NCBI GenBank assembly: GCA_016218085.1
Contig: JACREY010000003.1
Coordinates: 142,705 to 206,704 of the forward strand
Origin: Ignavibacteriota bacterium
Lineage (GTDB): Bacteria > Bacteroidota > Ignavibacteria > Tepidaquicellales > Tepidaquicellaceae
Reading direction: 5' to 3'
Length of the DNA: 64,000 nt
This document shows positions 1-8,534 of the stretch, one piece after another. The notes under the pieces are model-generated. The model had not been told where the DNA came from. It searched no databases and worked only from the letters and a program-made list of their open reading frames with translations. How positions within the stretch are numbered: position 1 is the stretch's first letter; the number at the start of each line of letters is the position of its first letter. The position numbers and the translations under genes are program-made.

Positions 1-67
1 TTATTGCATATTTATCAATCAAGCAGGTTGTTACATATAACAGAACCATTAAAACTCAAAATAAGTA

Positions 68-838
68 ATGAACAGTTTAGAAGAATACATTTCAAATACA
101 AAGGCAAAACTGAATGAGAATATTTTCTCTCCATTATTCATTAGGCTTGCAAACCTTTATTTTATAAATGAACAGTACGACGATTGCATAAATACCTGCA
201 CAATCGGGCTTCAGATATATCCTGATTATCTGACGGCAAAACTTCTTCTGCTAAAAGCACTGATCAGACTTGAATACATAAGCGAAGCAGAAAGGGTCTT
301 CGCAGAAATCAAGGGTAAGATTCCGAGTAAAGATATTTACAAGCTTATTGAGAGAAGCCTGGCAGAAATCAGGGAAAAGCAAAGCCAGGAAAGAATTTTC
401 TATCCGAATAAAATCAACTCTACAATCGACTTCCAGTCTTATAAAAACAAGTTTGATGATATTAATAAAGACATTCAGAGTGTTTATTATATAGATGAAT
501 ATGTCGACCCTGATTTCAGATTCACAAAGGAAATGGAAAATGCATTCGGGGCATTCAGTAAAAACTACAGCACTTTTAAATTCGACTCGAATGAAAGTCA
601 TGTAATTAAAACAGAAACAAAACCGAAAAAAGAAAACGGTAACCAGAGTGCGGCAGGTTCATTTCTTTCTAAAATCAATATAATTACGGAAACAATTGCC
701 GATATATATGTAAAACAGGGATACCTTAAAGAGGCATTCGATGCATATAATCTTTTAATCGAAAAAAATCATCCAAATAAACGAAGAATACAGGAAAAGC
801 TTTACGAACTGGAGCGCAACATGGTTAGCAGCAAATAA
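68..838 (+). CDS. TPR-repeat protein of unknown function
   Basis: A 256-residue, probably cytoplasmic protein with no signal peptide. Residues about 20-95 form paired helices with the alternating small/aromatic pattern of tetratricopeptide repeats (for example LANLYFINEQYDDCI). A second TPR-like pair lies near residues 205-250 (IADIYVKQGYLKEAFDAY). The middle part, about 100-190, is charged and low in complexity. TPR domains usually scaffold protein-protein contacts; no catalytic motif is visible. It is the only plus-strand gene in the first 42 kb and converges on rqcH with a 3-bp gap between stops. No clear Shine-Dalgarno precedes the ATG. Confidence 0.75.
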   Translation: MNSLEEYISNTKAKLNENIFSPLFIRLANLYFINEQYDDCINTCTIGLQIYPDYLTAKLLLLKALIRLEYISEAERVFAEIKGKIPSKDIYKLIERSLAEIREKQSQERIFYPNKINSTIDFQSYKNKFDDINKDIQSVYYIDEYVDPDFRFTKEMENAFGAFSKNYSTFKFDSNESHVIKTETKPKKENGNQSAAGSFLSKINIITETIADIYVKQGYLKEAFDAYNLLIEKNHPNKRRIQEKLYELERNMVSSK

Positions 839-841
839 TTT

Positions 842-2422
842 TTATATTATATTTTCCGGAAGCCCTGGTTTAACAAATAAAACTTTCTCTCTTTCCATAA
901 TGACACTTCCTTCTTTAAAACCTTTTTTCTTTTTGACGTATTTCCGTTCGCAGTATGCGACCGGAACGCTCGACGCATTTCTGGCTTTGCTGTAATATGC
1001 AGCAATAGATGCTGCTGTTTCAATAATTTTTTTTTCGGGTGGATTTTTTTTGTCGGATATTTTCAATACGGTGTGCGAGCCGCTCGCACCGCGAATGTGA
1101 AACCATAAATCATTCTGTGCGCTGTACCTTACCGTGAGCATATCATTGGATGCGCTGTCCTTACCAACCCATACTTCAAATTTATCGTTCAACCTGAACT
1201 TTCTGAAGCGGGAGGTTTCATCCTCTTTTGTAAGTTCCTTTTCTTTCATTTTATATACTTTTAAATCTTGATTGCTTTTTAATTCTTCTATTTCTTTCTT
1301 CAGCAATACAATTATGTTTTTCTGAACTTCGATTTTTTCTTTTAATAATTCAATAGAATTTTTCAGTCTTTTGTATTTTTCATAATACGAAGCTGCATTT
1401 CCGGCAGGACTGAGTTCACGTTTTAATATAATAGCAATTTCATTTTCTGCGTCACCGTCGATTGTAATCTTATCATCCCCTTTTTTTGCAATATGCAGGT
1501 TCGATAGTATCAAATCTCCGTATGTCTTTAGCAGGTCTGCATTCCCGGCAGTTTCAAGCTGTTTGACGAGCGAATTATATTTTTTTTCGGCCGCTTTCAG
1601 TTGATTTTCTTTGCTGTTAATCACGCTCTTACGTAAATCTTCGCCCGAATGAATGCTGTAAAACATTTTCAAATATGCCTGTATCATATCGTTAATGTTG
1701 TTATAAACTTTTGCTTCACAGTCACTCAGATGTTCGAATCTTGCAAGTGCAGTATAAAGATTTTTCCCGTCCGAATAGAGAATGTAATCCGGTTTCAAAA
1801 GTTTCTTTTCATATTCATTAATATATTTATCCAGGGATATTTTAATTTCACTGCTGCATTCCTCCGTACCTTTCAGATTTTTCAGGAAAAGAAATTCTTT
1901 CATTGGCAAGTCTCCGAAAGTTCTGCATTCCGAGCGAAAATATTCCTTAATATTCCCGTATTTTTTTCTTATATGTTCCTCTTTTCTTGCCACAAATTCA
2001 TTCAGAGTTCTTCCGATTAATTCTTTCTTATTCCGGAATGTATCAATTATTTTTCCGTCTGTTACAACCAGCAGATTGTTTTTCAGCCTGAAGAAGACAA
2101 AGTATAAATCGATTCCGCCCGTAAGTGAAAATTGTACGATCCTGTCATTATTAAAAATATATATACCGGTAATTTTCAGCTCATACAATCCGGGCATCAG
2201 GCTGAGTACATTACGTTTAGCTTTTTTGTAATCTTCTTTGAAAATTAAAAACGGTAGCTTATCTGAACAGGAAAATTCAAGAAATTTATCAGAAAAATTA
2301 TTTGAAAGATGAAAGACGAGTTTATCCTTTTCCTGCGTGAAGATATCTTTAATTAGATAACCGTTGATTTCCTTTTGAAGTAAAGATGAGACCTCTTTTA
2401 AAAGATAAAAATTGTCAAGCAA
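842..2422 (-). CDS. rqcH: NFACT-family ribosome quality control protein (RqcH-like)
   Basis: A 526-residue NFACT protein. The N-terminal domain carries the Asp-Arg pair at residues 93-94 (NNDRIVQF) that matches the pair needed for C-terminal tailing by Bacillus RqcH. A long charged coiled coil spans about 275-385. The C-terminal NFACT-R (DUF814) domain is recognisable by DLWFHIRGASGSH and a Lys-rich tail motif (YVKKKKGFKEGS). In known systems RqcH binds obstructed 50S subunits and recruits tRNA-Ala to add alanine tails to stalled peptides. It follows atpG by 8 bp, so it may be read through from the ATP synthase operon. The older family name is fibronectin-binding protein. Confidence 0.85.
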   Translation of the reverse strand: MLDNFYLLKEVSSLLQKEINGYLIKDIFTQEKDKLVFHLSNNFSDKFLEFSCSDKLPFLIFKEDYKKAKRNVLSLMPGLYELKITGIYIFNNDRIVQFSLTGGIDLYFVFFRLKNNLLVVTDGKIIDTFRNKKELIGRTLNEFVARKEEHIRKKYGNIKEYFRSECRTFGDLPMKEFLFLKNLKGTEECSSEIKISLDKYINEYEKKLLKPDYILYSDGKNLYTALARFEHLSDCEAKVYNNINDMIQAYLKMFYSIHSGEDLRKSVINSKENQLKAAEKKYNSLVKQLETAGNADLLKTYGDLILSNLHIAKKGDDKITIDGDAENEIAIILKRELSPAGNAASYYEKYKRLKNSIELLKEKIEVQKNIIVLLKKEIEELKSNQDLKVYKMKEKELTKEDETSRFRKFRLNDKFEVWVGKDSASNDMLTVRYSAQNDLWFHIRGASGSHTVLKISDKKNPPEKKIIETAASIAAYYSKARNASSVPVAYCERKYVKKKKGFKEGSVIMEREKVLFVKPGLPENII

Positions 2423-2430
2423 TTTTATTA

Positions 2431-3291
2431 TTATCCTTCTTTCAGCGCCTCTGCACCGCTGACGATTTCAAGAAGTTCTTTTGTTATTGATTCCTGACGC
2501 GCCTTATTATAAAGCAGGTTCAGATATTTGATTAAGTCATCGGCATTCTTTGTCGCAAGCTCCATTGCCGTCATTCTGGCTCCAAGCTCTGCGGCATTGG
2601 ATTCAAGAAGAGTCTTCCAGAACTGCACACGAAGATGTTTCGGAACCAGCTCCCCGAGAATTTCCTCGGATGCAGGTTCGTAAATATAATCAGTCAGGTT
2701 TGCTCCGTTTAACTCTTCCGGTTTTGCAACGGGTAGAAACTGCTCCTTCCTTACTACCTGCTTTACAACTGATTTGAATTCATTATAAATGATTTCGACC
2801 AGGTCGAAATCCCCGTTCAGGTAACCCGTGACTATGTAATTTGCAATTTCATTCGAGATGCCGAGATTAAGATTGCTGAAAAGCTGTGTATAGCTTTTCA
2901 CTACATTATATTTTCTTTTTGAGAAGAAATCGTTTCCTTTTTTTCCTACAGTAAGAATCGGAGTATCTTTCCCTGTTTCATCCAGGTAGTTCGAAGCATA
3001 TTTAATGAGATTGGAGTTGAATGAACCGCACATTCCTCTGTCGCCGGATACAATTACAACAAGCCTTTTCTTTATTTCTCTTTCCTGCATCAAAGGACTG
3101 GACAATTCTTCGGTTGCGGCAGTAAGATGGGAGAGAAGCTCTGCCATTTTGTATGCATACGGCCTTGTGGCAACGATCCTGTCCTGTGCTCTTTTCAGCT
3201 TTGTTGCAGAAATCATTTTCATAGCCTTTGTGATTTTCTGCGTGCTTTTAACTGCAGTTATCCTGTTCTTTATTTCTTTTAAAGTAGCCAA
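2431..3291 (-). CDS. atpG: ATP synthase F1 gamma subunit
   Basis: A 286-residue central-stalk subunit that couples c-ring rotation to catalysis in the alpha3beta3 head. The family signatures are at the two ends: an N-terminal helix beginning MATLKEIKNRITAVKSTQKI and a C-terminal helix containing ARQESITKELLEIVSGAEAL. Together these form the coiled coil that penetrates the F1 head. Length is normal for the family. It is the last atp gene here, 25 bp after the small gene at 3317-3586. The beta and epsilon genes do not follow, so they must be elsewhere in the genome. Confidence 0.96.
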   Translation of the reverse strand: MATLKEIKNRITAVKSTQKITKAMKMISATKLKRAQDRIVATRPYAYKMAELLSHLTAATEELSSPLMQEREIKKRLVVIVSGDRGMCGSFNSNLIKYASNYLDETGKDTPILTVGKKGNDFFSKRKYNVVKSYTQLFSNLNLGISNEIANYIVTGYLNGDFDLVEIIYNEFKSVVKQVVRKEQFLPVAKPEELNGANLTDYIYEPASEEILGELVPKHLRVQFWKTLLESNAAELGARMTAMELATKNADDLIKYLNLLYNKARQESITKELLEIVSGAEALKEG

Positions 3292-3316
3292 TCTCTAAGT
3301 AATATTTTAAGCGTTT

Positions 3317-3586
3317 TTAAGTTAATCCTTTTTCTTCCAGTTTTTTAACAACGTGCTTTTCAAGCTCGGCATAGCTTAGCGTGGTAGAGCGCGGCTGTGC
3401 CTGTATAATAGCATTTAATACCGAATCAGTCTCGTTGTTCAGGTAAAGGTTTACACAAAAGCTGAGCCTATTTCTGTCGTTGGGAACGGTGATAATTTCA
3501 TCCAGCTCATTTATTGCACTATAAAGTTTCTTTATATCTGCATCAGCATCAAAAAGATTTACTTCCGCAGGAGGTTTAGTGGTCAT
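3317..3586 (-). CDS. Unrecognised 89-residue protein encoded between atpA and atpG
   Basis: I do not recognise this gene. It sits 8 bp after the atpA stop and 25 bp before the atpG start, so it is almost certainly cotranscribed and translated with the F1 subunits. The product is soluble, probably helical, with an acidic N-terminal part (NLFDADADIKKLYSAINELD), a short hydrophobic strand-like core (RLSFCVNLYL), and a basic amphipathic C-terminal helix (ELEKHVVKKLEEKG). There is no signal peptide or membrane segment. It does not resemble the epsilon subunit. Its position suggests an F1-associated accessory or assembly factor, but that is only inference. The single cysteine is near residue 44. 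Confidence 0.7.
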   Translation of the reverse strand: MTTKPPAEVNLFDADADIKKLYSAINELDEIITVPNDRNRLSFCVNLYLNNETDSVLNAIIQAQPRSTTLSYAELEKHVVKKLEEKGLT

Positions 3587-3594
3587 TGTTAAAA

Positions 3595-5115
3595 TTATTT
3601 AATTGTAGTTTTAAATCTTTCGGTGAATTCTGATATAACTTTATTTAATCTTGCCGTTATGTCTTCAGTCAGTTCCTTCTTTATTTTTAAATCATCGAGA
3701 ATATCCTTGTGCATATTTTCCATTTCTGACAGAAATTCGGATTCATATTTTGCAAGATTAGGCACCGGAATTTCATCGAGGTATCCTTTTGTTGCCGTGT
3801 ATACAATCACTACCTGCTTTTCTATATCCATCGGTACATATTGTTTCTGCTTGAGAATCTGAACAAGTCTTTCACCTCTTCTTAACTGCTGAAGAGTAGC
3901 TTTGTCAAGGTCAGAACCGAATTTTGCAAATGCTTCCAGCTCACGGTACTGTGCCAGTTCGATTCTAAGCGTACCTGCAATTTTTTTCATAGCTTTAATC
4001 TGAGCGTTTCCGCCTACACGCGAAACCGAGATACCTACGTTAATAGCCGGCCTTACACCTGCATTGAAAAGATTTGGTTCAAGGTAAATCTGGCCGTCCG
4101 TTATGGATATTACGTTTGTCGGAATGTAAGCCGATACGTCACCTGCCTTGGTTTCGATAACGGGAAGGGCAGTTAAACTTCCACCGCCTAAATCATCTGA
4201 AAGCTTCGAGGCTCTCTCGAGAAGTCTTGAATGCAGATAAAATACATCGCCGGGATAAGCTTCACGTCCCGGAGGTCTCCTGAGAAGTAAGGATACTTCT
4301 CTGTATGCAGCTGCGTGTTTTGTCAAATCGTCATATACTACGAGTGCGTGTTTTCCCCTGTCGCGGAAATATTCGCCGAGGGTTGCACCCGAATATGGAG
4401 AAATATAAAGCAATGGAGCGGGGTCTGATGCCGATGCCGCAATGATGGTTGTGTATTCCATTGCCCCTGCATCGTATAAGTTTTTATAAACCTGTGCTAT
4501 TGTAGAGCCTTTCTGTCCGATTGCTACATAGATACAAAATACATCTTTTCCCTTCTGATTGATGATAGCATCTATTGCGATTGCTGTTTTACCTGTTTGC
4601 CTGTCTCCGATGATAAGCTCTCTCTGTCCGCGTCCGATAGGAATCATGGCATCAACTGCTTTAAGTCCTGTCTGCAACGGCTCTTTAACAGGCTGTCTCT
4701 GGATTACGCCAAGAGCTTTTCTTTCCATAGGAAGAAATACATCTGTTTTTATATCACCTTTTCCGTCTATAGGAATTCCGAGAGGATTGATAACCCTGCC
4801 AAGCATGGCTTCACCCGCAGGCATAGATGCAATTCTGCCGGTTCTCTTCACCTGGTCGCCTTCTTCTACAAGATGCGATTCACCGAAAAGGATACAACCT
4901 ACATTATCCTCTTCGAGGTTTAATGCAACTCCAATAACACCGTGTGGAAACTCGAGAAGTTCCGTTGCCATACATTTAGATAATCCGAATACCCTTGCTA
5001 CTCCGTCACCAACCGATAATACGGTTCCGACATCATATACATCAACATCCCTTTCAAATCCGGAAATCTGCTGTAAAAGCATTTTGGAAACTTCACCTGA
5101 TTTAACATCAAACAT
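3595..5115 (-). CDS. atpA: ATP synthase F1 alpha subunit
   Basis: A 506-residue alpha subunit, full length for the family. The Walker A motif GDRQTGKT lies at about residues 170-177, and the conserved block [34 protein letters not shown] is present in shortened quotation as [10 protein letters not shown] followed by [15 protein letters not shown]. The [10 protein letters not shown] segment, which carries the arginine that reaches the neighbouring catalytic site, is intact. Alpha binds nucleotide non-catalytically and alternates with beta in the F1 head. It lies 46 bp after atpH in the operon. Confidence 0.97.
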   Translation of the reverse strand: MFDVKSGEVSKMLLQQISGFERDVDVYDVGTVLSVGDGVARVFGLSKCMATELLEFPHGVIGVALNLEEDNVGCILFGESHLVEEGDQVKRTGRIASMPAGEAMLGRVINPLGIPIDGKGDIKTDVFLPMERKALGVIQRQPVKEPLQTGLKAVDAMIPIGRGQRELIIGDRQTGKTAIAIDAIINQKGKDVFCIYVAIGQKGSTIAQVYKNLYDAGAMEYTTIIAASASDPAPLLYISPYSGATLGEYFRDRGKHALVVYDDLTKHAAAYREVSLLLRRPPGREAYPGDVFYLHSRLLERASKLSDDLGGGSLTALPVIETKAGDVSAYIPTNVISITDGQIYLEPNLFNAGVRPAINVGISVSRVGGNAQIKAMKKIAGTLRIELAQYRELEAFAKFGSDLDKATLQQLRRGERLVQILKQKQYVPMDIEKQVVIVYTATKGYLDEIPVPNLAKYESEFLSEMENMHKDILDDLKIKKELTEDITARLNKVISEFTERFKTTIK

Positions 5116-5161
5116 ATTATATTACTCCTATGATTATGCGGACTAGCCGCAAATATTAAAC

Positions 5162-5707
5162 TTATTTTATGTTTATATCTTTAAACTTGTTTCTTAAATT
5201 TTCAAGCTGTCTTTTTATACTTGCATCTACTACAACATCCTTCACCTTAATAGTAAATCCCCCGACAAGGGATTTATCCACCGAAAATTCCGGAATGCTC
5301 TTCTTACCGGTGAATGCATTTATAGACTCTGCTAATTTTTTCTTTGCCTTCTCGTCGAGTTCCACTGCAGTCTTAATATCAGTTCTTATCTTCCCTTCCG
5401 CATCATTTTTCAGGTCAATGTAACCGTTTAAAATTTCTGCCAGAAGGTTCTCTCTTTTATTCTGTATTAATAACTTGATGAAATCAAAACTTAACGGCGA
5501 AATTTTCTTTTTGAATAATGATTCTAATACCTGAATCTTTTTATCCGAGCGTATTACGGGACTTTGAAAAAACAATTTAAGGTCTCTGCTCGATTTCAGC
5601 AGTCCTATCAAATTTTTCGAATCATCCGCAACTGCATCGAGCTTTTTTGCCGAATTGGCTGCCTGATACAATGCTAAAGAATATCTGCGTATGGCTTTTG
5701 ATAACAT
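5162..5707 (-). CDS. atpH: ATP synthase F1 delta subunit (OSCP)
   Basis: A 181-residue delta subunit that joins the peripheral stalk (b subunits) to the top of the F1 head. The N-terminal helical domain begins with IRRYSLALYQAA, and the C-terminal signature VGGFTIKVKDVVVDASIK, followed by an amphipathic LENLRNKF helix, is diagnostic. Length is normal. It lies 15 bp downstream of atpF and 46 bp upstream of atpA, in the standard bacterial order. Confidence 0.93.
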   Translation of the reverse strand: MLSKAIRRYSLALYQAANSAKKLDAVADDSKNLIGLLKSSRDLKLFFQSPVIRSDKKIQVLESLFKKKISPLSFDFIKLLIQNKRENLLAEILNGYIDLKNDAEGKIRTDIKTAVELDEKAKKKLAESINAFTGKKSIPEFSVDKSLVGGFTIKVKDVVVDASIKRQLENLRNKFKDINIK

Positions 5708-5722
5708 TAAATTAATACCGTA

Positions 5723-6286
5723 TTAATTTTTTGGAATTCGGTTTATAAAATCTTCTACAATCTTTTTTTGTTTCTTTTCGTCAAGCGTTTCATTGAGAAT
5801 CTTCTCTGCAGCCTTTATTGCAAGGTCGGATATTTCTTCCTTTATCTGCTGAAGAGCAGTAATTTTTTGCTGTTCGATTTCCTGTTTTGCCTGGTCAACA
5901 ATCTTTCTTGATTCTTCGTTGGCTTTATTCACAATATCGTCACGAAGTTTTACAGCCATTTCCCTGCCTTCATTTATGACTTTCTGGGCTGCCATATTGG
6001 CTTCCGAAAGCGCTTTTTTATTTTGCTCTAATAATTCCTGTGCATCTTTGTTCTGCTTTTCGGCATTTTCAATCGACGTTTTGATTGAGTCTTCTCTGCT
6101 GTGCAATGCTTTAATCAGCGGACCCCAGGCTATTTTCTTGAGAAGGATTAATAGAAGGACAAATATTATTATCGTCCATATTATCAATCCGGGATTTACC
6201 GCTAGCAAAGAAGGTTTTTCGTGTCCGTCTCCGCTTAGTAAAAGAATGCAAAAATTATTTAGAAGCAATGAAATATGATAAATCAT
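5723..6286 (-). CDS. atpF: ATP synthase F0 b subunit
   Basis: A 187-residue b subunit with one transmembrane segment at about residues 31-53 ([18 protein letters not shown]), followed by the [12 protein letters not shown] motif and a long charged coiled coil rich in Ala, Lys and Glu that forms the peripheral stalk. The leader before the membrane segment is slightly long ([12 protein letters not shown]...) and hydrophobic, so a shorter start is possible, but no better internal ATG lies before the membrane segment. It sits between atpE and atpH in the standard order. Confidence 0.93.
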   Translation of the reverse strand: MIYHISLLLNNFCILLLSGDGHEKPSLLAVNPGLIIWTIIIFVLLLILLKKIAWGPLIKALHSREDSIKTSIENAEKQNKDAQELLEQNKKALSEANMAAQKVINEGREMAVKLRDDIVNKANEESRKIVDQAKQEIEQQKITALQQIKEEISDLAIKAAEKILNETLDEKKQKKIVEDFINRIPKN

Positions 6287-6327
6287 AGCTTATGTAATTT
6301 TCAAAAAAATAATTAAATTCTTCAGTA

Positions 6328-6549
6328 TTAACTCTTGATTGCAAGAAGGATACAGATAACAAGTCCGAAAAGTGCAACACCTTCGATAAGAGCTGCTGCA
6401 ATAATCATCGATGTTCTGATATCTCCGAGTGCAGTTGGGTTTCTTCCGCTTGCATCCATTGCCGCTGCGGCTATTTTACCGATACCAAAACCGGCTCCGA
6501 TTACTACTAAGCCTGCTCCGATTCCTGCTGCTAAATAAGCTAAATCCAT
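6328..6549 (-). CDS. atpE: ATP synthase F0 c subunit
   Basis: A 73-residue proteolipid of two transmembrane helices joined by the polar loop DASGRNPTALGD. The ion-binding carboxylate is Glu56 in IIAAALIEGVALFGLVI. The residue after it is Gly, and there is no Gln/Ser-Thr set typical of Na+-binding c rings, so a proton-driven enzyme is the better reading. Helix 1 has the glycine-rich packing motif (GAGLVVIGAGFGIG). The gene is between atpB and atpF, with AT-rich spacers on both sides. Confidence 0.96.
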   Translation of the reverse strand: MDLAYLAAGIGAGLVVIGAGFGIGKIAAAAMDASGRNPTALGDIRTSMIIAAALIEGVALFGLVICILLAIKS

Positions 6550-6599
6550 TAAATATTTCTCCTTAATTTATTTTTATAAAAAATTTATAAACTCTTTAA

Positions 6600-7502
6600 T
6601 TAATGCTCCTGATGCATTGCCATATTTATGAATATGGCTGATAGCATCGTGAATATATATGCCTGTAAAAGCGCTACGAAAATTTCAAGACAGTATATGA
6701 ACAGCGCAAACGGAACTGCTATCACCGCTCCCGCCCATTTCATAATGAAAATCAAACCTATCAAAGATAATACTATTATCGAACCCGCAGTGATGTTTGC
6801 AAACAACCTCATCAATAGCGCAAACGGCTTCGTGAATAACCCGATAAACTCAACTATAATCATAATCGGCAGTACAAATGCCGGAACACCGTGCGGCACC
6901 AGTCCTTTAAAATATCCGAATATTCCGTTCTTCTTCATACCCATTATCTGTGTCGTGAAGAATGTAATTAATGCAAGCCCTGTAGTTACATTTATATTTT
7001 TTGTCGGCTGTGCCATAAATGGTACCAGCCCTATGAAATTCGCAAATAAAATGAAAAAGAATACCGTCAGGAAAAACGGCAGTAGTTTAAGCCCTTCCTT
7101 TCCCATATTTGGAAGTACTATCTCATCTCGAATAAATACGACAATAACTTCAATAAAATTACCTACACTCTTCGGCACCCTGTTCTTCGTGTTAATCGAT
7201 ACCGCCCTTAGAAGTACAAATATCAGTATCACTGAAGATACTACCATCATGAATAAACTCTTTGTAATGGAAAAATCTATTGTCATTCCTCCGATATGTA
7301 CGGGAGGAAACTTCGGCAGGGGCAGCTTTCCAAGAAAATAAAAATCTACGTAGTCGTGGTCAACTACCTTTTCGATAATATCAAAATTCTCTTTACCTTC
7401 GCCATGCTCGCCTTCTTTCTTCGGCTCTTCTGCAAATGTGATTTTAGCCGTGAAAAGGAAAACCAGCAGTAATAAGTAAAGTATTTTCTTAATGTTCAAC
7501 AA
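6600..7502 (-). CDS. atpB: ATP synthase F0 a subunit
   Basis: A 300-residue a subunit that forms the proton half-channels against the c ring. The essential arginine is Arg232 in KPFALLMRLFANITAG, and an acidic residue upstream lies in IIVEFIGLF. The first 24 residues look like a cleavable signal sequence (ILYLLLLVFLFTAKITFAEE) before a long soluble segment. This N-terminal extension is known from Chlorobi and Bacteroidetes a subunits. Five or more membrane segments follow. The atpI-like gene ends directly at its start codon. Confidence 0.95.
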   Translation of the reverse strand: MLNIKKILYLLLLVFLFTAKITFAEEPKKEGEHGEGKENFDIIEKVVDHDYVDFYFLGKLPLPKFPPVHIGGMTIDFSITKSLFMMVVSSVILIFVLLRAVSINTKNRVPKSVGNFIEVIVVFIRDEIVLPNMGKEGLKLLPFFLTVFFFILFANFIGLVPFMAQPTKNINVTTGLALITFFTTQIMGMKKNGIFGYFKGLVPHGVPAFVLPIMIIVEFIGLFTKPFALLMRLFANITAGSIIVLSLIGLIFIMKWAGAVIAVPFALFIYCLEIFVALLQAYIFTMLSAIFINMAMHQEH

Positions 7503-7898
7503 TTATCCTTTATTTTTATCTAAAACTTTATTCAATAAATATATTTCAAAACTGAGATATGCGAAATAAAACCCCAAAAGGGATAATATAAAATAATTTT
7601 TTTGAAACTTAAAGACCGCAATTAGTACCAAAACAAGAATTATTATAACAAAAAGCCGTATTCCGATGCTTCCAAGCGAAAAAATTAAAAAAACTTTATT
7701 CGTCTTATCGAGTGAGAATACAAATATAAAACTCCCGATTGCGAAGTTAATAACACATATTAAAAATGATGAAAATATTTCAGGAAGTGGTACATTTAAT
7801 CCTGATATCTTTACAAATCCATAAAAAATAATCCATAGTAAACTACTGATTATCAATATATTCCTAACAAATACCCGGCTAAATAAATTCCGCATCAA
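7503..7898 (-). CDS. AtpI-like membrane protein of the ATP synthase operon
   Basis: A 131-residue protein with four predicted transmembrane helices (for example ILIISSLLWIIFYGFV and LFVIIILVLVLIAVF) and a basic N-terminus. Its position, size and topology match the I subunit that precedes atpB in many F-ATPase operons and that helps c-ring assembly and Mg2+ supply. Sequence in this family is poorly conserved, so the call rests mainly on context. The stop codon is directly adjacent to the atpB start, suggesting translational coupling. Confidence 0.65.
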   Translation of the reverse strand: MMRNLFSRVFVRNILIISSLLWIIFYGFVKISGLNVPLPEIFSSFLICVINFAIGSFIFVFSLDKTNKVFLIFSLGSIGIRLFVIIILVLVLIAVFKFQKNYFILSLLGFYFAYLSFEIYLLNKVLDKNKG

Positions 7899-7966
7899 CC
7901 CGCTTTTTTGTGATTTATTTTGAAAAAAACTAAAAAATAAAACATATTACGTCAAATTTATTATAG

Positions 7967-8006
7967 ACCTTATAACCTTATAACCTTATAACCTTATAAC
8001 TTTATA
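7967..8006. repeat. 8-bp tandem repeat abutting the AtpZ-like stop codon
   Basis: Five head-to-tail copies of an octamer (four ACCTTATA, then ACTTTATA) lie between the AtpZ-like gene and the AtpI-like gene. The last copy overlaps the AtpZ-like stop codon (8002-8004). No long-range structure is evident. A similar 7-bp tandem repeat abuts another stop codon at 60738-60781. Confidence 0.8.
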
Positions 8007-8274
8007 ACTTTTTCTTCTTCTCTTCTTCCGTTAGATTCTTAATCGTCAGATAAAAACTGTAAAATCCGCCAAAAAACCCTACAAATGTCAGAATTAATGT
8101 AAAAATGAACTTCGTTTCAAATTGCTTATCCAGCCAGATTCCAATAAAAAGAAATATAAGTATCGTACCCGAAAGCTGCACTCCCAGCCCGGAATATTGC
8201 ACAAACTTCGAATCCGTTTTTAATAATGGCTTTGTTAAAAAATCTACTAACGGCTTTTTTGGCTTCTCTTCCAA
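8002..8274 (-). CDS. AtpZ/AtpQ-type F0 accessory membrane protein
   Basis: A 90-residue protein with two transmembrane helices (LSGTILIFLFIGIWLD and TLILTFVGFFGGFYSFYLTI) and a highly charged C-terminal tail ending in consecutive lysines. The GIWLD turn and a glycine-rich second helix are typical of the AtpZ/AtpQ family (PF09527), which stands at the head of many F-ATPase operons and is thought to help c-ring assembly or Mg2+/Ca2+ handling. It is the first gene of the atp operon; the palindrome cluster at 8313-8464 lies immediately upstream of it. Confidence 0.75.
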   Translation of the reverse strand: MEEKPKKPLVDFLTKPLLKTDSKFVQYSGLGVQLSGTILIFLFIGIWLDKQFETKFIFTLILTFVGFFGGFYSFYLTIKNLTEEEKKKKL

Positions 8275-8312
8275 TTAATTAATGTTTTACAAAAATAAAC
8301 AAAAAAGATATA

Positions 8313-8343
8313 TCTTTAAGGTCACAATTTGTGATCTTAAAGA
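8313..8343. repeat. 31-bp imperfect palindrome with TCACAATTTGTGA core
   Basis: Two 8-base arms (TCTTTAAG and CTTAAAGA) enclose TCACAA-T-TTGTGA, with one mismatch on each side of the core junction. The same 13-base core recurs in the next palindrome. It lies 39 bp upstream of the AtpZ-like start codon, so it is in the right place to act as an operator or as a cruciform in the atp leader. Confidence 0.75.
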
Positions 8344-8350
8344 ATAAATA

Positions 8351-8385
8351 AAAATTGGAGGTCACAATTTGTGACTTCCAATTTT
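8351..8385. repeat. 35-bp imperfect palindrome with the same TCACAATTTGTGA core
   Basis: Arms AAAATTGGA and TCCAATTTT enclose GTCACAA-T-TTGTGAC. The core is identical to that at 8321-8333, but the outer arms have a different sequence and remain complementary. Two palindromes sharing a core while their arms co-vary suggests selection on structure or on binding to the core. Confidence 0.75.
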
Positions 8386-8482
8386 CCCTCGTTACGAAGC
8401 CCCTGCTTCGTAACGTATAATACGATGTTCTTCCCCCTCGTTACGAAGCTCCTGCTTCGTAACGCATATACTATGTTCTTCC
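8386..8482. repeat. Tandem duplicated 49-bp unit, each with a 26-bp palindrome
   Basis: Two consecutive units begin CCCTCGTTACGAAGC and end in TATGTTCTTCC or GATGTTCTTCC. Each contains an inverted repeat (8390-8415 and 8439-8464) with arms CGTTACGAAGC and GCTTCGTAACG around a 4-base loop. The form resembles REP-like or MITE-like intergenic palindromes. No coding potential is seen. The unit lies between the acyl-CoA carboxylase terminator and the atp operon. Confidence 0.75.
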
Positions 8483-8496
8483 TCTATATTTCTAAA

Positions 8497-8526
8497 CAAA
8501 AAAAAATCCCCGCTCATCACAGGGAT
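8497..8526 (-). terminator. Rho-independent terminator after the acyl-CoA carboxylase gene
   Basis: On the minus strand an ATCCC...GGGAT stem with a loop of about 11 bases is followed by a run of nine or more T. It begins 9 bp after the stop codon of the gene at 8535-10079 and separates that unit from the atp operon. Confidence 0.7.
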
Positions 8527-8534
8527 GTTATTTG

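Noticed and set aside
6328..6549. Sodium-driven c ring
   Set aside because: The residue after the ion-binding glutamate is glycine rather than serine/threonine, and there is no glutamine in helix 1 at the Na+ ligand position; a proton-type ring fits better.
8321..8333. TCACAATTTGTGA read as a CRP-type operator
   Set aside because: The CRP consensus is TGTGA-N6-TCACA with the half sites in the opposite order. Here the half sites point inward with only three bases between, so it is not that site.
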